In this document: in pieces, positions 11,756 through 21,870 of the stretch
Position numbering within the stretch: the first letter of the stretch is position 1
How the letters are laid out: each line of letters starts with the position of its first letter
Assembly (NCBI GenBank): GCA_902729315.2
Contig: LR746278.1
Span: 1,437,001 to 1,501,000, forward strand
Reading direction: 5' to 3'
From: Spirodela intermedia
Taxonomy: Eukaryota; Streptophyta; Magnoliopsida; Alismatales; Araceae
DNA length: 64,000 nt
Notes under the pieces: generated by a model
What the model saw: the letters and a program-made list of their open reading frames with translations, nothing else
What the model was told of the DNA's origin: nothing
Database searches by the model: none
Program-made: the position numbers and the translations under genes

Positions 11756-13747
11756 ATGGCGCGTCTCTCTCATTTCTCCTTCATCGTCCTCGCGGCATTC
11801 TCCCCCGTCCTATTCTCTCCCTCTCAGGGGATAGAGTCCCCTCAGTTCACCGTTCTCCACACGGAGTCGGACTTCGAGTTGCGACTCTACCGGGAGTGCT
11901 CGTGGGTGTCGGCAACCTCTCGTGAGATGTCCTTTGAGAGAGCGACGAGGCAAGGATTTCATCGGTGAGTTTCCGTTCTATTTATCTGAACGTTGACGCC
12001 CCGGGGGTTTCTTTCCCCGGGCGGAAACTCTATTCCTCGCTTCTGCACGGCTCTCGCTGCCCTAACGGCGTAGGTTGGATGAGAATCCAGCGACTATCAA
12101 TCCTAATTCCCGTCACAATATCTGGATTGGTTTGGATTGGATTGGGTGGACTATTTAGCTTCACAAGCGTCTAGGCTCTTCTCTGGCCGATCGAATTGTT
12201 GATTCAGGAAAACGTAAGGTCCCGGGAGGATTGATGGATGCGTCAGCCCGAGAAGTTCTAGTGCTTGGGTTTTTTTTTGTAAAAATAAGTTAGTTTAATG
12301 ATCCACGCTTGCGGCAATTCTTCATTGGAAGAGTTTCCTGATCTTTGCCATCTAATAAATTGAAGAAATGCAAAAAAATATGATATATTTACCTTTAATG
12401 TCACAATATCTGGGAAAATTAGGGTCCGAGGCTGATCATTTGAAATGACATGAGTATCGACCTTCGGGAACATATAGGCTTTAATTTGCATTGCTGCAAA
12501 TTCTTATTTGGAAGTGCTTACCGTGATAATTTTCTGAGGTCAACCCTCCAATTAATTTGATTGAATATAAAAAATCGGGCCCCATTATTATTGATGCATA
12601 TAATTCCCGGCAAAAAATGGATCAAATTACTAAGATTCTTTCTATTTTGAGAGTTATCGGATCTGTCTCTAGGATGATGCACATCATGTAGATTCTCTCG
12701 TCGATGGGCTCAGCTATCAACCAAAAAAATTCTTTCCCTCGCATGTGCAAAGGAGACACATTAACCTTCCATATGGTATGTAAGTAGTAGGTCTATGAAT
12801 GCTTACGTCTGGATTTTTGGTTGCCATCATCATTATTTCATCATTTGTTCATCGGTTATATGGTAATTGGGTGCTTCACCTTGATTCCCGGAGCAGAAAA
12901 TATGCAGTTTCTCCTCTCCCTTGAAGATAATCTCTTCTAAAATCCCTTCTCTCTTCTTTCATTCTCTACTGCAAAAAAATAAATAAATTGTTTCCCCTGA
13001 AAACATAATATACCTGAATATATTGTATATAAATATTGGTAAGAATCCTGGGTCGGAGACAGTGATTGGATTGGGGATGAGAAGCTCTAATCTGGTAGCT
13101 GCTGCAACTAATTTTCCATCCTTGGTCAGATCAATGGGGTGTTTTTTTTTCCCCCTTGGAAATAATCTGAAGATTATTTCCTCCTTGAGAAGCTTTGTTG
13201 CGTTTATTTTATTTTATTTTTAATTTCTTACAAGCGTCTGGTGGGTGGGCAGTAGTCTTCTTCTGTCTCAAGATCCGGCTGATCTCGCAGGCTGTTCCAG
13301 TACATCCAGGGAGCCAATCTCAACAACTCGCGTATCGCCATGACCGCCCCGGTCTTGACGAGCATCCACCCCGACGCGGGTCCCCTCCACTCGTTCGCCT
13401 ACGCCGTGCGGCTCTACCTGCCGGAGAAGTTCCAGGCGGCGCCGCCGGTCCCCCTCCCCGAGCTGGACCTTCAGCCGGAGACCTGGGCCAGCCGCTGCGT
13501 CGCCGTGAGGAGGTTCTCCGGCTACGCCCGCGACGGGAACATTGTCAGGGAAGCGGAGGCTCTCGCCGCCAGCTTGGGCAGAACTCCCTGGGCCAACTCC
13601 ACCGCCGGCGGCGGCAGCTACGCCTACTCCGTCGCTCAGTACGACTCGCCGTTCCGATACATCGGCCGGGTCAACGAGGTCTGGGTCGAGATCGACGGGT
13701 CCGCCCACCCTGGTTGCCCAGCTGCTACTGTCCTCCAGGCCTCCTAA
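11756..13747 (+). CDS. SOUL haem-binding family protein
   Basis: Two exons, 11756-11964 and 13291-13747, are joined by a GT-AG phase-2 intron of 1,326 bases. They encode 221 aa, the usual size for plant SOUL/HBP proteins. Residues 1-25 form a hydrophobic signal peptide (LSHFSFIVLAAFSPVLF). The SOUL domain then carries family signatures: the YE/DFELRLYREC strand, IAMTAPVLT, VRLYLPEKFQ, the CVAVRRFSGYA segment, YAYSVAQYDSPF, and the C-terminal RVNEVWVEI. SOUL/p22HBP proteins bind haem or other tetrapyrroles. This signal-peptide type is predicted to enter the secretory pathway, which is inference. Exon 2 is very GC-rich compared with exon 1 and the intron. The gene converges with the glutaredoxin-like gene, 168 bases from stop to stop. 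Confidence 0.93.
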
Positions 13748-13841
13748 CTGGAGATCTTCCTCCGTCCTGCTCCTGTCTGTGAAAAATAAGCCCCCACCCA
13801 CCCTGATGCAAGATCCTCTCTTTACCATAATTAGACTATAT

Positions 13842-13860
13842 ATATATATATATATGTGTA
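13842..13860 (+). repeat. (TA)n microsatellite after SOUL gene
   Basis: A short TA/TATG run lies between the convergent SOUL and glutaredoxin-like genes and is probably part of one or both 3' UTRs. Confidence 0.8.
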
Positions 13861-13915
13861 TGTGCCAGTTGTTACATGAAGAAATTATGCTGTTCTGGGC
13901 AAATCGAGGAACTCG

Positions 13916-15088
13916 CTAGCGGCAGAGGGGGCACTGCACCAGGCCATTCTCGTTGCACCGGGCGCACGTCACCGTGGCGGCGGCGGCGCCCTTGCGGCTG
14001 CCGCCCTCCTCGAGCACCACCTTGCGGCTGCCGTTGCAGTCCGAGCAGGGGACGAACCGGGCGCCGCCGCAGCCGCCGCAGACCCGCCGCCCCTGGCTGC
14101 CGCCCTCGGCTGCGGCGGCGGCGGGGTCCCTCGCCAGCTTCAAGATCAGCCTCAGGCGACCCGTCTCGTTGAACTCGACCACTTCGTTGACTCCCCCGAC
14201 GTACCTCCCCTTGACGAACAGCCTCGGCACTGCGGCCTCCTCCCCCACAAGCTCCCGCAGCTCCTTGAGGTACTCCCCGTGCAGGGAGATGTCCCGCTCG
14301 TCGACCTCCGTCGCCATGGCCAGGCAGTGCGCCTCCACCAGCTGCCGCGCCCGCTCGCAGTCGTCGAAGGTCCTGCGCACCCCGCGCAGGGAGGTGGTGT
14401 AGAGGACCACGCCGTCGGCGCCGCCCGGTGGGCAGATCTCCTGGAAGCCGTCCAGCGGGTTCCGCCGCCACCGCCGCGTTGGGTCCTCCGGCATGGAACC
14501 CGCCTTCTTCTCTCTCTCCTCCTTGTCCCTCAGTAGGAAGCTGTTCTGGGTCACCGGCCGCACGCCCTCCAGCAGCACTGGCCGCGAAGGACGGGCGGCG
14601 GCGGTAGAAAGAGATGGTGCAGGCGGAGGAGAGGGAGAGGGCCCGTTGGGGCTTTTCTTGCTGGTCTTGTTGTCGGAGTTGAGCTTGGCCTCGAGCTCCT
14701 CGAGGGTGTGGAAGGACTGGTTCCTCGCCGGCGGCGCTGCTGCCGGAGCTGGTGCAGGAGGAGGAGGAGAAGGAGAGGGCGGGGAATTGACCGGCGGCGG
14801 GGGGTTGCGGAGAGAGGGCTTCAGGTCCTCCAACGCCTTGCTGACTTCGGACCAGGACTGAGGGGCCTGCTCCAAGGAGTCCAACTTGTCGAGGATTGGC
14901 AGCGTCACGTTCGCCGCCGTCTTCTTCTCCGGCTCCGGCGCTGCCACCTCGTTGCCGTCCACCGTGGCCGTGATGAGCCAGGGCTCCTCTATCGTGTTGA
15001 TGTCGAACACGGCGATGCTCGTCGGCGGCGGCCGGTAGACGTCCGCCACCACCACCGTCTCCACTCGCTTAGAGGACGCGCACCCCAT
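13916..15088 (-). CDS. Glutaredoxin-like protein with C-terminal zinc knuckles
   Basis: A single exon encodes 390 aa, matching the plant family of At5g39865/At3g28850. The N-terminus MGCASSKR is a clear N-myristoylation plus S-acylation signal, so the protein probably sits on a membrane. Residues about 85-190 form a proline/serine/alanine-rich linker. The glutaredoxin fold starts near residue 225 with VVLYTTSLRGVRRTFDDC, followed by AVPRLFVKGRYVGG and NEVVEFNETGRL. The CPYC/CCxC redox site of true glutaredoxins is replaced by SLRG, so classical thiol exchange is unlikely. The C-terminus holds four CxxC pairs (CGGCGG, CSDC, CARC, CPLC), a likely zinc-binding DnaJ-like knuckle. GC content is very high. 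The start is fixed by the MGC signal and the CT-rich leader just upstream. The biochemical role of this family is poorly known. Confidence 0.92.
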   Translation of the reverse strand: MGCASSKRVETVVVADVYRPPPTSIAVFDINTIEEPWLITATVDGNEVAAPEPEKKTAANVTLPILDKLDSLEQAPQSWSEVSKALEDLKPSLRNPPPPVNSPPSPSPPPPAPAPAAAPPARNQSFHTLEELEAKLNSDNKTSKKSPNGPSPSPPPAPSLSTAAARPSRPVLLEGVRPVTQNSFLLRDKEEREKKAGSMPEDPTRRWRRNPLDGFQEICPPGGADGVVLYTTSLRGVRRTFDDCERARQLVEAHCLAMATEVDERDISLHGEYLKELRELVGEEAAVPRLFVKGRYVGGVNEVVEFNETGRLRLILKLARDPAAAAAEGGSQGRRVCGGCGGARFVPCSDCNGSRKVVLEEGGSRKGAAAATVTCARCNENGLVQCPLCR

Positions 15089-17227
15089 TCTCTCTCTTTC
15101 TCTCTCCCTCCACCCTCTCTCTCTCTCTCTCTCTCTCTACCCTTCTCCCTCCTTCCTCCTCTTCACGTTTCTGCAGATATCGGGGATTTTGTTCTCTGCA
15201 TCTTCCATGTCCCACTCCACCGCTGGCCAGAAAGGACGACCACAGAAATAAAACAAAGACGAAGAAGATGGTTGGGGGCAGAGAGACGAGAAACGTGGTG
15301 ACCCCCGCCGCCGTCAGACCCTGGATGTGGAAGAGACGTTGATCTCTCTTATCTCCCGGTTTGTCTCCTCTGACCTTTGGAGTCTCCCCTGCCAGTCGTC
15401 CCCGGTGGGGGCCCACAGAGCCGACCACCGCCACACGAGAAAACAATGCCGTTGCACCGGCGGCGGGCCCGCTGCGAAGGGCCTCCACAGCCGCCGCTGC
15501 CGCCGCCTTCTTCTTCTCTCTCCTCGCCGTTGACTACCCGCAGAGAGATAGCCCCCTGTTTTCTAATTATTGTATTAATTTTTATAATAATTCGGGCTAT
15601 TTTATTACCACGCTCTCGTAAAAAAATAAATGAAAAGATTGGAGAAGGATTGAGCCTGTATCGGCCCAGCCCAGTTATACTAATGGGCCACGCACATGCA
15701 AGGCCAAACCAAAAAGCCCATAAATGGGCGATGGAACCTGCTTCGTACTGAAAAATCACGCCGACGTAATATTTGCTTGTGTTCGTTGACCGAAGTTGAG
15801 AAAAAAGGTTTATCTATGAATAGTATTACTATAAGGTTTATACGTAATTTTTTAATCTTTTGGGGGTTTTTACATATTGAACCGCGTTGCATGTCCTCTT
15901 CACGGGTTGGGGGAGCAAACTGGTGAGGCTCCGCCGGTCACGGGGAGCACTAGGTTAACAGAGATTCCGCCAGCTCTCTCTCTCTCTCTCTCTCTCGGTT
16001 CTCTCTCTTTCTTATTCTTCCTCAATCTCACTCTCCACTCTCTTACTTACCCTCTCTGTCATGCTTTTCCTCTCTGAGATTGTCTCTCTCGCTCCTTTCC
16101 CAAACCGTCTCACTTTCCCCTCTCTCACGCTCGCTCTCTTCTTGTCTTTCTGTCCCTCACGTCTCCCTCTCACTCACTGTCTCTCTCTCTCTCTCTCTCT
16201 CTCACTCTCTACTATCTATCTATCCATCTCTCTCTGTCTCTCTCTATCTATCTATCTATCTATCTATTTATCTCTATCTTTGTCTTTCTCTTCACGGGTT
16301 GCACTGCATGCTTCACATCGACACTGTAGGAACTACTGCACCAAAAAGTAGACGGTGAGACCTGAGCGGCACGAGACTCCCAGGTCCCTAGCCGCGACGA
16401 AAACCCGGTGATCTGTCACGTCAGCCATTGGATCTCGATCGAAGGGCATGCGTTGTGTAGCCACCACCGAAGTAGGAAGACGGTAAAGATCCACCATTGT
16501 CCGCGGTCAAATGGATTTCTTTTCACTCAGCCAATTCAGTGCTCTAATTTAAACAAAATCACTGGAGAGGGTTCTTTTGTGATTGTGTTCGTAATGAGGT
16601 GGTATTTATAAATAACCGTTCTCCTTTGCGGCGGACGAGCAAGCCTCCGCGGATCCTGTTCTACGCCAGACAGTGGTGCCCGTGCCCGCCACTCTCTCTC
16701 CTCTGTGAACTCGAGAAAAAGGCTGCACAGAGGCCAGGAAACTTCCAAGATTGGATCGTAGGGCCGCTCATGGGATCCCGACGGGCGAGGAGACCCAGTT
16801 CCTTCCTTGCAGTAAAACCCAGCAGAGATCGCTGAGGCATAAACAGAAGATAGATAGAGATAAAGATAGAAAGAGAGAGAGAGCGCTTTAGCAGCAGGTC
16901 GGAGCCTCCTCAGGTTTCTGTCTTTCGGTTCTTGTCTCTGGCATTTGGAGCCTCCTCAGGTCGGAGAGAGGGCGGTGGCGCCGCCGCATTCGCTAGGAGC
17001 GGTGGCCGCCAGCCGGGAAACGAAGCAGGCGGTGAGTAGTCCTCCCTTTCTCTCTCTGTCCTCTTCCCCCCTTCTTCTTCTTCTTTTTCCTCGCCAGGGA
17101 GGTCTCAGAATCTCATTTCCTCTCTCGTCCTGAGCTTCTCTCGCTACTGATCTCGTCTCTCGAACACCGTCAGAAGCCCCATTCAACCATCCGGCGGCTG
17201 CCTCTTCTTGACCTTAAGCGGGCGGGA
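15089..17227. other. Divergent region between glutaredoxin-like and ABIL genes
   Basis: The first 70 bases are a CT-rich 5' leader of the glutaredoxin-like gene. From 15970 to 16290 the sequence is low-complexity CT with a CTAT repeat (about 16243-16270). From 16630 to 17040 the ABIL 5' UTR is likely; a donor-like GCG|GTGAGT at 17034 suggests a leader intron. Many short open frames here are only low-complexity Ser/Leu or Arg/Glu translations. Confidence 0.5.
16177..16270 (+). repeat. Compound CT / CTAT microsatellite
   Basis: CT repeats (about 16180-16202) pass into CTAT tetranucleotide repeats (about 16243-16270), separated by impure CT-rich sequence. Confidence 0.85.
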
Positions 17228-19458
17228 ATGGAGACGCCGTCGTCTCCGTCATCTGCTTCCTCGGCCGCGTCTGAAGACGAATCGTCCACCTTCGACGAGC
17301 TCTCCATGGAAGAGAGCTTGCTCTTCTCCGACAGCCTCAAGGTGGTAATCCGATCCATCCCCCCGCCGCCTACCCTTCCCTTCGATTCGCGTTCCTTCCT
17401 CCTCCTCCCCGTTGAACTATTCTTCTCTTCGGAACTCTAGGACTTGAGGAACCTGCGGTCGCAGCTGTACTCGGCGGCGGAATACTTCGAGCTGTCCTAC
17501 ACCAACGACGACCAGAAGCAAACGTGAGGACCATCTCCTCACCCAGATTTCATCTTCAACCCGTTGACATTTTTCTCTGCGCGTGGATTTCGGTTTCAGA
17601 GTGGTAGACACTCTCAAGGACTACACAGTGAAGGCCATCGTCAACACCGTTGACCATCTGGGGTCCGTCTCCTGCAAGGTGAACGGCTTGCTCGGCGAGA
17701 AGGTCGACGAGGTCTCCGGCGCCGAGCTTCGAGTCACCTGCATAGAGCAGGTAGCTTACTTCCCACCCCCCCCCTCCCCCCCCCCCCACCTGCTCGGATC
17801 AGAACCTAAGATTTCCAAAAGAGTAATCTTCTTCTTCTTCCTCTTCCTCCTGGGGGACTTGCAGCGGCTTCGGACATGCCAGGGGCTCATCGACCAGGAG
17901 GGCCTCTCGCAGCAGTCGCTGGTGATCACGACCCCCAAGTACCACAAGCGGTACATCTTACCAGGCAATTTACGATTTCTGCATCATCCCTTCTTCTTCT
18001 TATTCAGTCTGTGTTCTCACTCTTCTTCTTCTTCTTCTTCTCTCTCTATATCTGTCTATCTCCCTCTCTTTCTCTTTCTTGCAGTAGGAGAATCCATGCC
18101 TGGGTCTGGGAGGCATGCTGTAGCTCACTGTGAAGAGGCTAAATGGGCAGAGGAGATGGCAGAGCCAAGGCCGCTGCAGAATAGTAATCCTGCGGCCCCG
18201 TCCATTGCCCCAGTAGCTCATCCAACCACGAAGGATTCGGCTCCTTCCTTCAGGTAAAGCTCCCTCCCTGGTTCACCTCTAAACCGTAGCCAGTGCATCA
18301 GGAGGCAGTCTTCTGTTTCCTCGCAGGAAATTCCGGTCTCTCTCTCCTTCGCAGAGGGGCCGCTCCTCCTCGCCTCTGAAGAAGGGTCGCTCCCCTTCCC
18401 CCTCCCCTCAGCTGGGGAGACCTCCATTCTCAGGTACTTCTAAACCAGGAGGGGATCTGATGATGATGATGATGGAGATGAGTTCCACTGGTATTATGGG
18501 AAGGTCTCATGGAGAGTGGTGCTCTTGCCTGATGGTTTCCTCTTTTGAAGCAGAGAACAGATCTGGGTCCCCGATTCCTGCCTCAAACCCTAATCTGCTG
18601 GCTCGCTCTGGATCTCTTTCGAGGAGGCAGTCTGCTCCGAACCCTTCTGGCACCGGCCTGTGGGTAAGAACAATGAATCTTCGGGTTGATTATGGCTTTA
18701 TCATGACAGAATTACTGAGGATATCTGCCATTGGCATCAAAGGAAGATCCATAGTCAAAGATTATATCTTCCAAGGATTGGCACCATGATTATGGCTGCA
18801 TATGGTTCATAGAACTGAACTGGGTTTGCCCAGAACTTCTTCGATTTTTCAGGTTTCCTCTGTTTTTGTTTTTTCCACAAACTCAAAACTAAAATAGTAA
18901 AATGAAAAACAGGAAAACAATATATCGCAAACTCCTCTATTTATCTGAGGAGATGCTCTCTTAGTGCAAGATGATTCCCCCCTCGACCCTTTTCCTGCAT
19001 CATGAACCCAGAACTAGTAGACATGGAACCCCATTGAAGATACCTGATGAAGAGGGAGATGGTGGTTGATTCTCCTGTGCTCTATGTTTAGACTTGGGCA
19101 TCTCACATATTCCACGAATCAACCAAAAAAATTGTAGATTGGCTTGGAGATTTGTTGGTTGATCTATTGTTCTGGATGCTATTTTTCTTGATCGATGATA
19201 TGTCTGTTTCTCAAGGATGTTTTTCTGTTGGGAATTTAATCTCAGAAATATAGTCAACTCTTCTTCTCTTCTTCTCTGTGAGTGCAGTTTTCCATGGACC
19301 CTCGAAAGTCAGCATCTGTGAGACAGCACGATGATAGGGACAACCAGAAGGATTCCGAACAAAATTCAAGTAAAACTAAGCGGCTGTTCAAGGCTTTGCT
19401 GAGCAGGCGGAAGTCAAGAAGGGACGACATGCTATATGCCTACTTGGATGAGTACTGA
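17228..19458 (+). CDS. ABIL: ABI-like subunit of the SCAR/WAVE complex
   Basis: Eight exons: 17228-17341, 17441-17523, 17600-17750, 17865-17964, 18085-18253, 18327-18433, 18554-18663 and 19288-19458. They encode 334 aa (Arabidopsis ABIL2/3 are about 310-320). The N-terminal ABI region has [50 protein letters not shown] and KYHKRYILP. The middle is Ser/Pro/Arg-rich. The C-terminus ends with a basic stretch and the conserved LYAYLDEY-like tail. ABIL proteins join SCAR/WAVE, which activates ARP2/3 actin nucleation in trichomes and pavement cells. Intron 4 (17965-18084) begins with GC. An AATAAA signal lies at 19623. Members ABIL2 and ABIL3 cannot be separated with certainty by reading alone. Confidence 0.94.
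17762..17789. repeat. C-rich tract in ABIL intron 3
   Basis: Two runs of about nine and twelve C are separated by T and A, close after the intron 3 donor of ABIL. Confidence 0.85.
17965..18084 (+). other. GC-AG intron 4 of ABIL
   Basis: The exon ends TTA CCA G and the intron starts GCAATT; the acceptor is CTTGCAG before TAGGAGAATCC. The junction encodes YILP-VGESM, the conserved continuation in this family. The only GT upstream (GTACAT in KRYIL) would delete conserved residues and break the frame. The GC donor is a weaker match to AG|GCAAGT than that in DMS3. Confidence 0.8.
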
Positions 19459-19540
19459 GAACTGCCAAAATCATAGAGTCACATTCTCTGGTGTGCTCCC
19501 TGATCAGTAAGCTATTCTTGTGACCATGGTTTCACATGAA

Positions 19541-19547
<7 letters not shown>

Positions 19548-19582
<35 letters not shown>
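19548..19582 (+). repeat. (GA)n microsatellite in ABIL 3' UTR
   Basis: A GA run of about 17 units lies 90 bases after the ABIL stop codon and before the poly(A) signal, so it is probably transcribed. Confidence 0.9.
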
Positions 19583-19586
<4 letters not shown>

Positions 19587-19622
19587 CACAATCATGGGTC
19601 CTGTTATGATTTTCGAAATCTC

Positions 19623-19628
19623 AATAAA
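19623..19628 (+). terminator. Polyadenylation signal of ABIL
   Basis: A perfect AATAAA lies 165 bases after the ABIL stop and is followed by T-rich sequence. Confidence 0.6.
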
Positions 19629-20085
19629 GATCTTTTGTTTTCATTTTGTATATAGCAATGCCTAGGAATCTCAGAAGAAACAGTGGAAGTAAGGCCGTAG
19701 AAGGATGCTTGAAAGAGGATGAGTGGAATGACTTTTGAAGCCTTCAGATCTGGTTTCTACTCTGGAAAAGCTCGAAAAGGATCTAACAAATGACAGAAGC
19801 GCACGGGGCCCCGCCTTGGGAGAGATGAATTTTTTTACTTAGAACACAGGAGGACCCATACACTTTCATATATAATTTATGAACATGGCATGAAAATATT
19901 TAATATATACAGCGGTGGCAGGGACCATGATCGTCTAGTTCCTGTAAATAGTTGAGATTGTCCGCGAAGAATTGTAATAAAAGAGGAAGCTATCACCTTT
20001 CCTGGATAGGTCACCTGCTCCGGACGCTGGAGAACTGATTTGGTCTGTTCTCTGCGCTTAGTTGTGACCCCGAGGCAGGCACAAA

Positions 20086-21827
20086 TCAGCTCAGGACGAG
20101 GCCAAGAAGCAGCCCAGCGCAGGACAAGCCAAGGCCAGCCAAAAAAGCGAGCGCGTACCTCCAAATGTTTCCTCTTTGTGTGTTATGGCGTCCTTTCCCC
20201 TTTGCCTTTGGCGCACAGCGTCCAGACGGGACCCCTCCATTTAGAGGCGTCCACGAGAATGGGAAGAGAGAAGTATGGTGCTCCTCGAACATAAGCCTGA
20301 GAGAGAAGCACTCCGATTGCAGCATACGGATCCAATGCCTGTACTTAAGCAGATGCGATGTTTCCATGAGGAAGAGCTTGCCGATGTGTTGCTTCTCAAT
20401 GTGGGCCTGTTGGGCCGCCAATTCGGCTTTCCTTGCGCATGTCTGGAAATGGCAAAGTGCCTCAAGCAACTCGGCTTTGGTTGGATCACGCTCGGGGTGG
20501 TGCTCACCGGCTGGTAGATTTTTTATATATTTTCTATACGTTAGCATGTTTCTGCATGAAAAAATAAGAGTAAATTTAAGAGATTGTGGAAAAGTATGAA
20601 ATGTTGACTACGAGGGAGCAAAGGAGTTAAGAGTCAACGGAAACCTTTCATTATCATCAACCTGGATAAGTTATCGAATTAAGGGGAAATAAAAATCAGT
20701 AATCACATAAGGAGCTGATTGGTCTATAGCGAGTGAAAATAGAACAAGAAATCAAGGACAAGCTGGTTATTTTACCACTTTCCCTCAACACCAGATTATA
20801 CAGGATAAAATGTGGATCTAATGGCTACACACAAATCAGACGTCAATGGCTATTAATCAAGAAACAGCTATGCTATTAAAGGACCTACTAATCAAGAAAC
20901 ATATACAGTATGGACTAGTAATTTCCTGAACGTTGAAGCAATCTGCAAGCGAATGTAATCTATTACATGGTACCAATACCTTTGAGTTTTTTTGAAGCTA
21001 TCAGAAGTTTGATATTTTCCATCCATACTTCCAGATGTACATCTGGAACTTGCATCATATTTGCTGGCATATGACTTGTCTAGGAATGGATCCAATGAGT
21101 GATTATCATCAAGACTTTCGAGGTAGTCAGATGGTTCTCCAAAGACATGAATTTTTAATGGTTGGGGAAGATCGGAATTCTCGACGTTGACCCAAGATTT
21201 CTGTGCGACCAATGAAGCCAACTCATCTTTGCCAGAAATGCGCCACCAAGGTTCGGTTTTTTCACTTATTATACTAGAACTCTGAAGATTAGGACATAGC
21301 TCATCTGGCTTCTTTGATGATATCTGGTGATAAGCCATCCAATCCACTAAATCCCCGTTCTGATACTCCGCACCTAGAACTGCCTTCTGTTGGTTTTGCT
21401 CTTGAAAATAACCATGTACTTCTTTCACCTCATTTATGTGCATGAAATTATTTGACGAAATCATCCTCGGTGTCTCTGATGAACATGGTTTTTTCTCACC
21501 ATCGACATGACTGGCTGCAGTAGGTCCTTCAAGCCAGGAGAATTCAGAAGTTGGGATGGCACAGTTTTCAAGCTCCTCTAAAACACTGGGCAGTCCTAAT
21601 GTGATATCCTTTCGATACCCAAGCTTGGGTTGCAGCTGGAGCCACCATTTTCTGGGGTCCCCAATAAGTGGGATAGAATTTGATTCAGGTCTGTCTGTTC
21701 CTTTTTCTGAAGTCCCCTCATTTGAGTCTGGATGCTTTTTAGTACATGATGAAGGGTAGTGGCCAAGCTTTGGGCTCCCCTTATTAGGCCTACAGTGACA
21801 ACAAGCCGGTGCATCTGATGCTTCCAT
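20086..21827 (-). CDS. Uncharacterised plant-specific protein, C-terminal membrane segment
   Basis: Two coding exons, 20980-21827 and 20086-20551, are joined by a GT-AG phase-2 intron and encode 437 aa. I recognise the family only as an uncharacterised plant protein. It has an N-terminal Cys/His cluster (ACCHCRPNKG), an acidic region with repeated tryptophans (DPRKWWLQLQP, SEFSWLEGP, EPWWRISGKDELASLVAQKS, ENSDLPQP), and a helical C-terminal part (KAELLEALCHFQTCAR, KAAQQAHIEKQHI-like). A basic stretch is followed by one hydrophobic segment (YALAFLAGLGLSCAGLLLGLVLS) at the very end, typical of a tail-anchored membrane protein; that topology is inferred. The start is the first ATG in frame; a near-cognate TTG in frame lies 18 bases upstream. 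A four-codon upstream ORF lies at 21856-21870. Function is unknown. Confidence 0.82.
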
Positions 21828-21855
21828 TACTTCTTGATTGCCCAAAAAGGAACAC

Positions 21856-21870
21856 TTACGTCGATATCAT
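21856..21870 (-). other. Four-codon upstream ORF
   Basis: ATG ATA TCG ACG TAA lies 28 bases upstream of the chosen start of the uncharacterised gene, directly after an acceptor-like TGTGCAG. If this segment is in the mature mRNA it could reduce translation of the main frame. This is inference. Confidence 0.5.

Larger units (their letters stand above)
19459..20085. other. Convergent 3' regions of ABIL and the next gene
   Basis: This region holds the ABIL 3' UTR with a GA microsatellite and AATAAA at 19623-19628, then the 3' UTR of the minus-strand gene ending at 20086. No further coding sequence is supported. Confidence 0.55.

Noticed and set aside
13195-13828. Long open frames antisense or out of frame to SOUL exon 2
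   Set aside because: High GC removes stops in all frames. Only the SOUL frame has a recognisable domain.
13953-15301. Plus-strand open frames over the glutaredoxin-like gene
   Set aside because: They are shadows of a GC-rich gene; Arg/Ala/Pro-rich with no motif.
16061-16358. Ser/Leu-rich open frames of 90-96 residues
   Set aside because: They are translations of CT and CTAT low-complexity sequence, with the same pattern in more than one frame.
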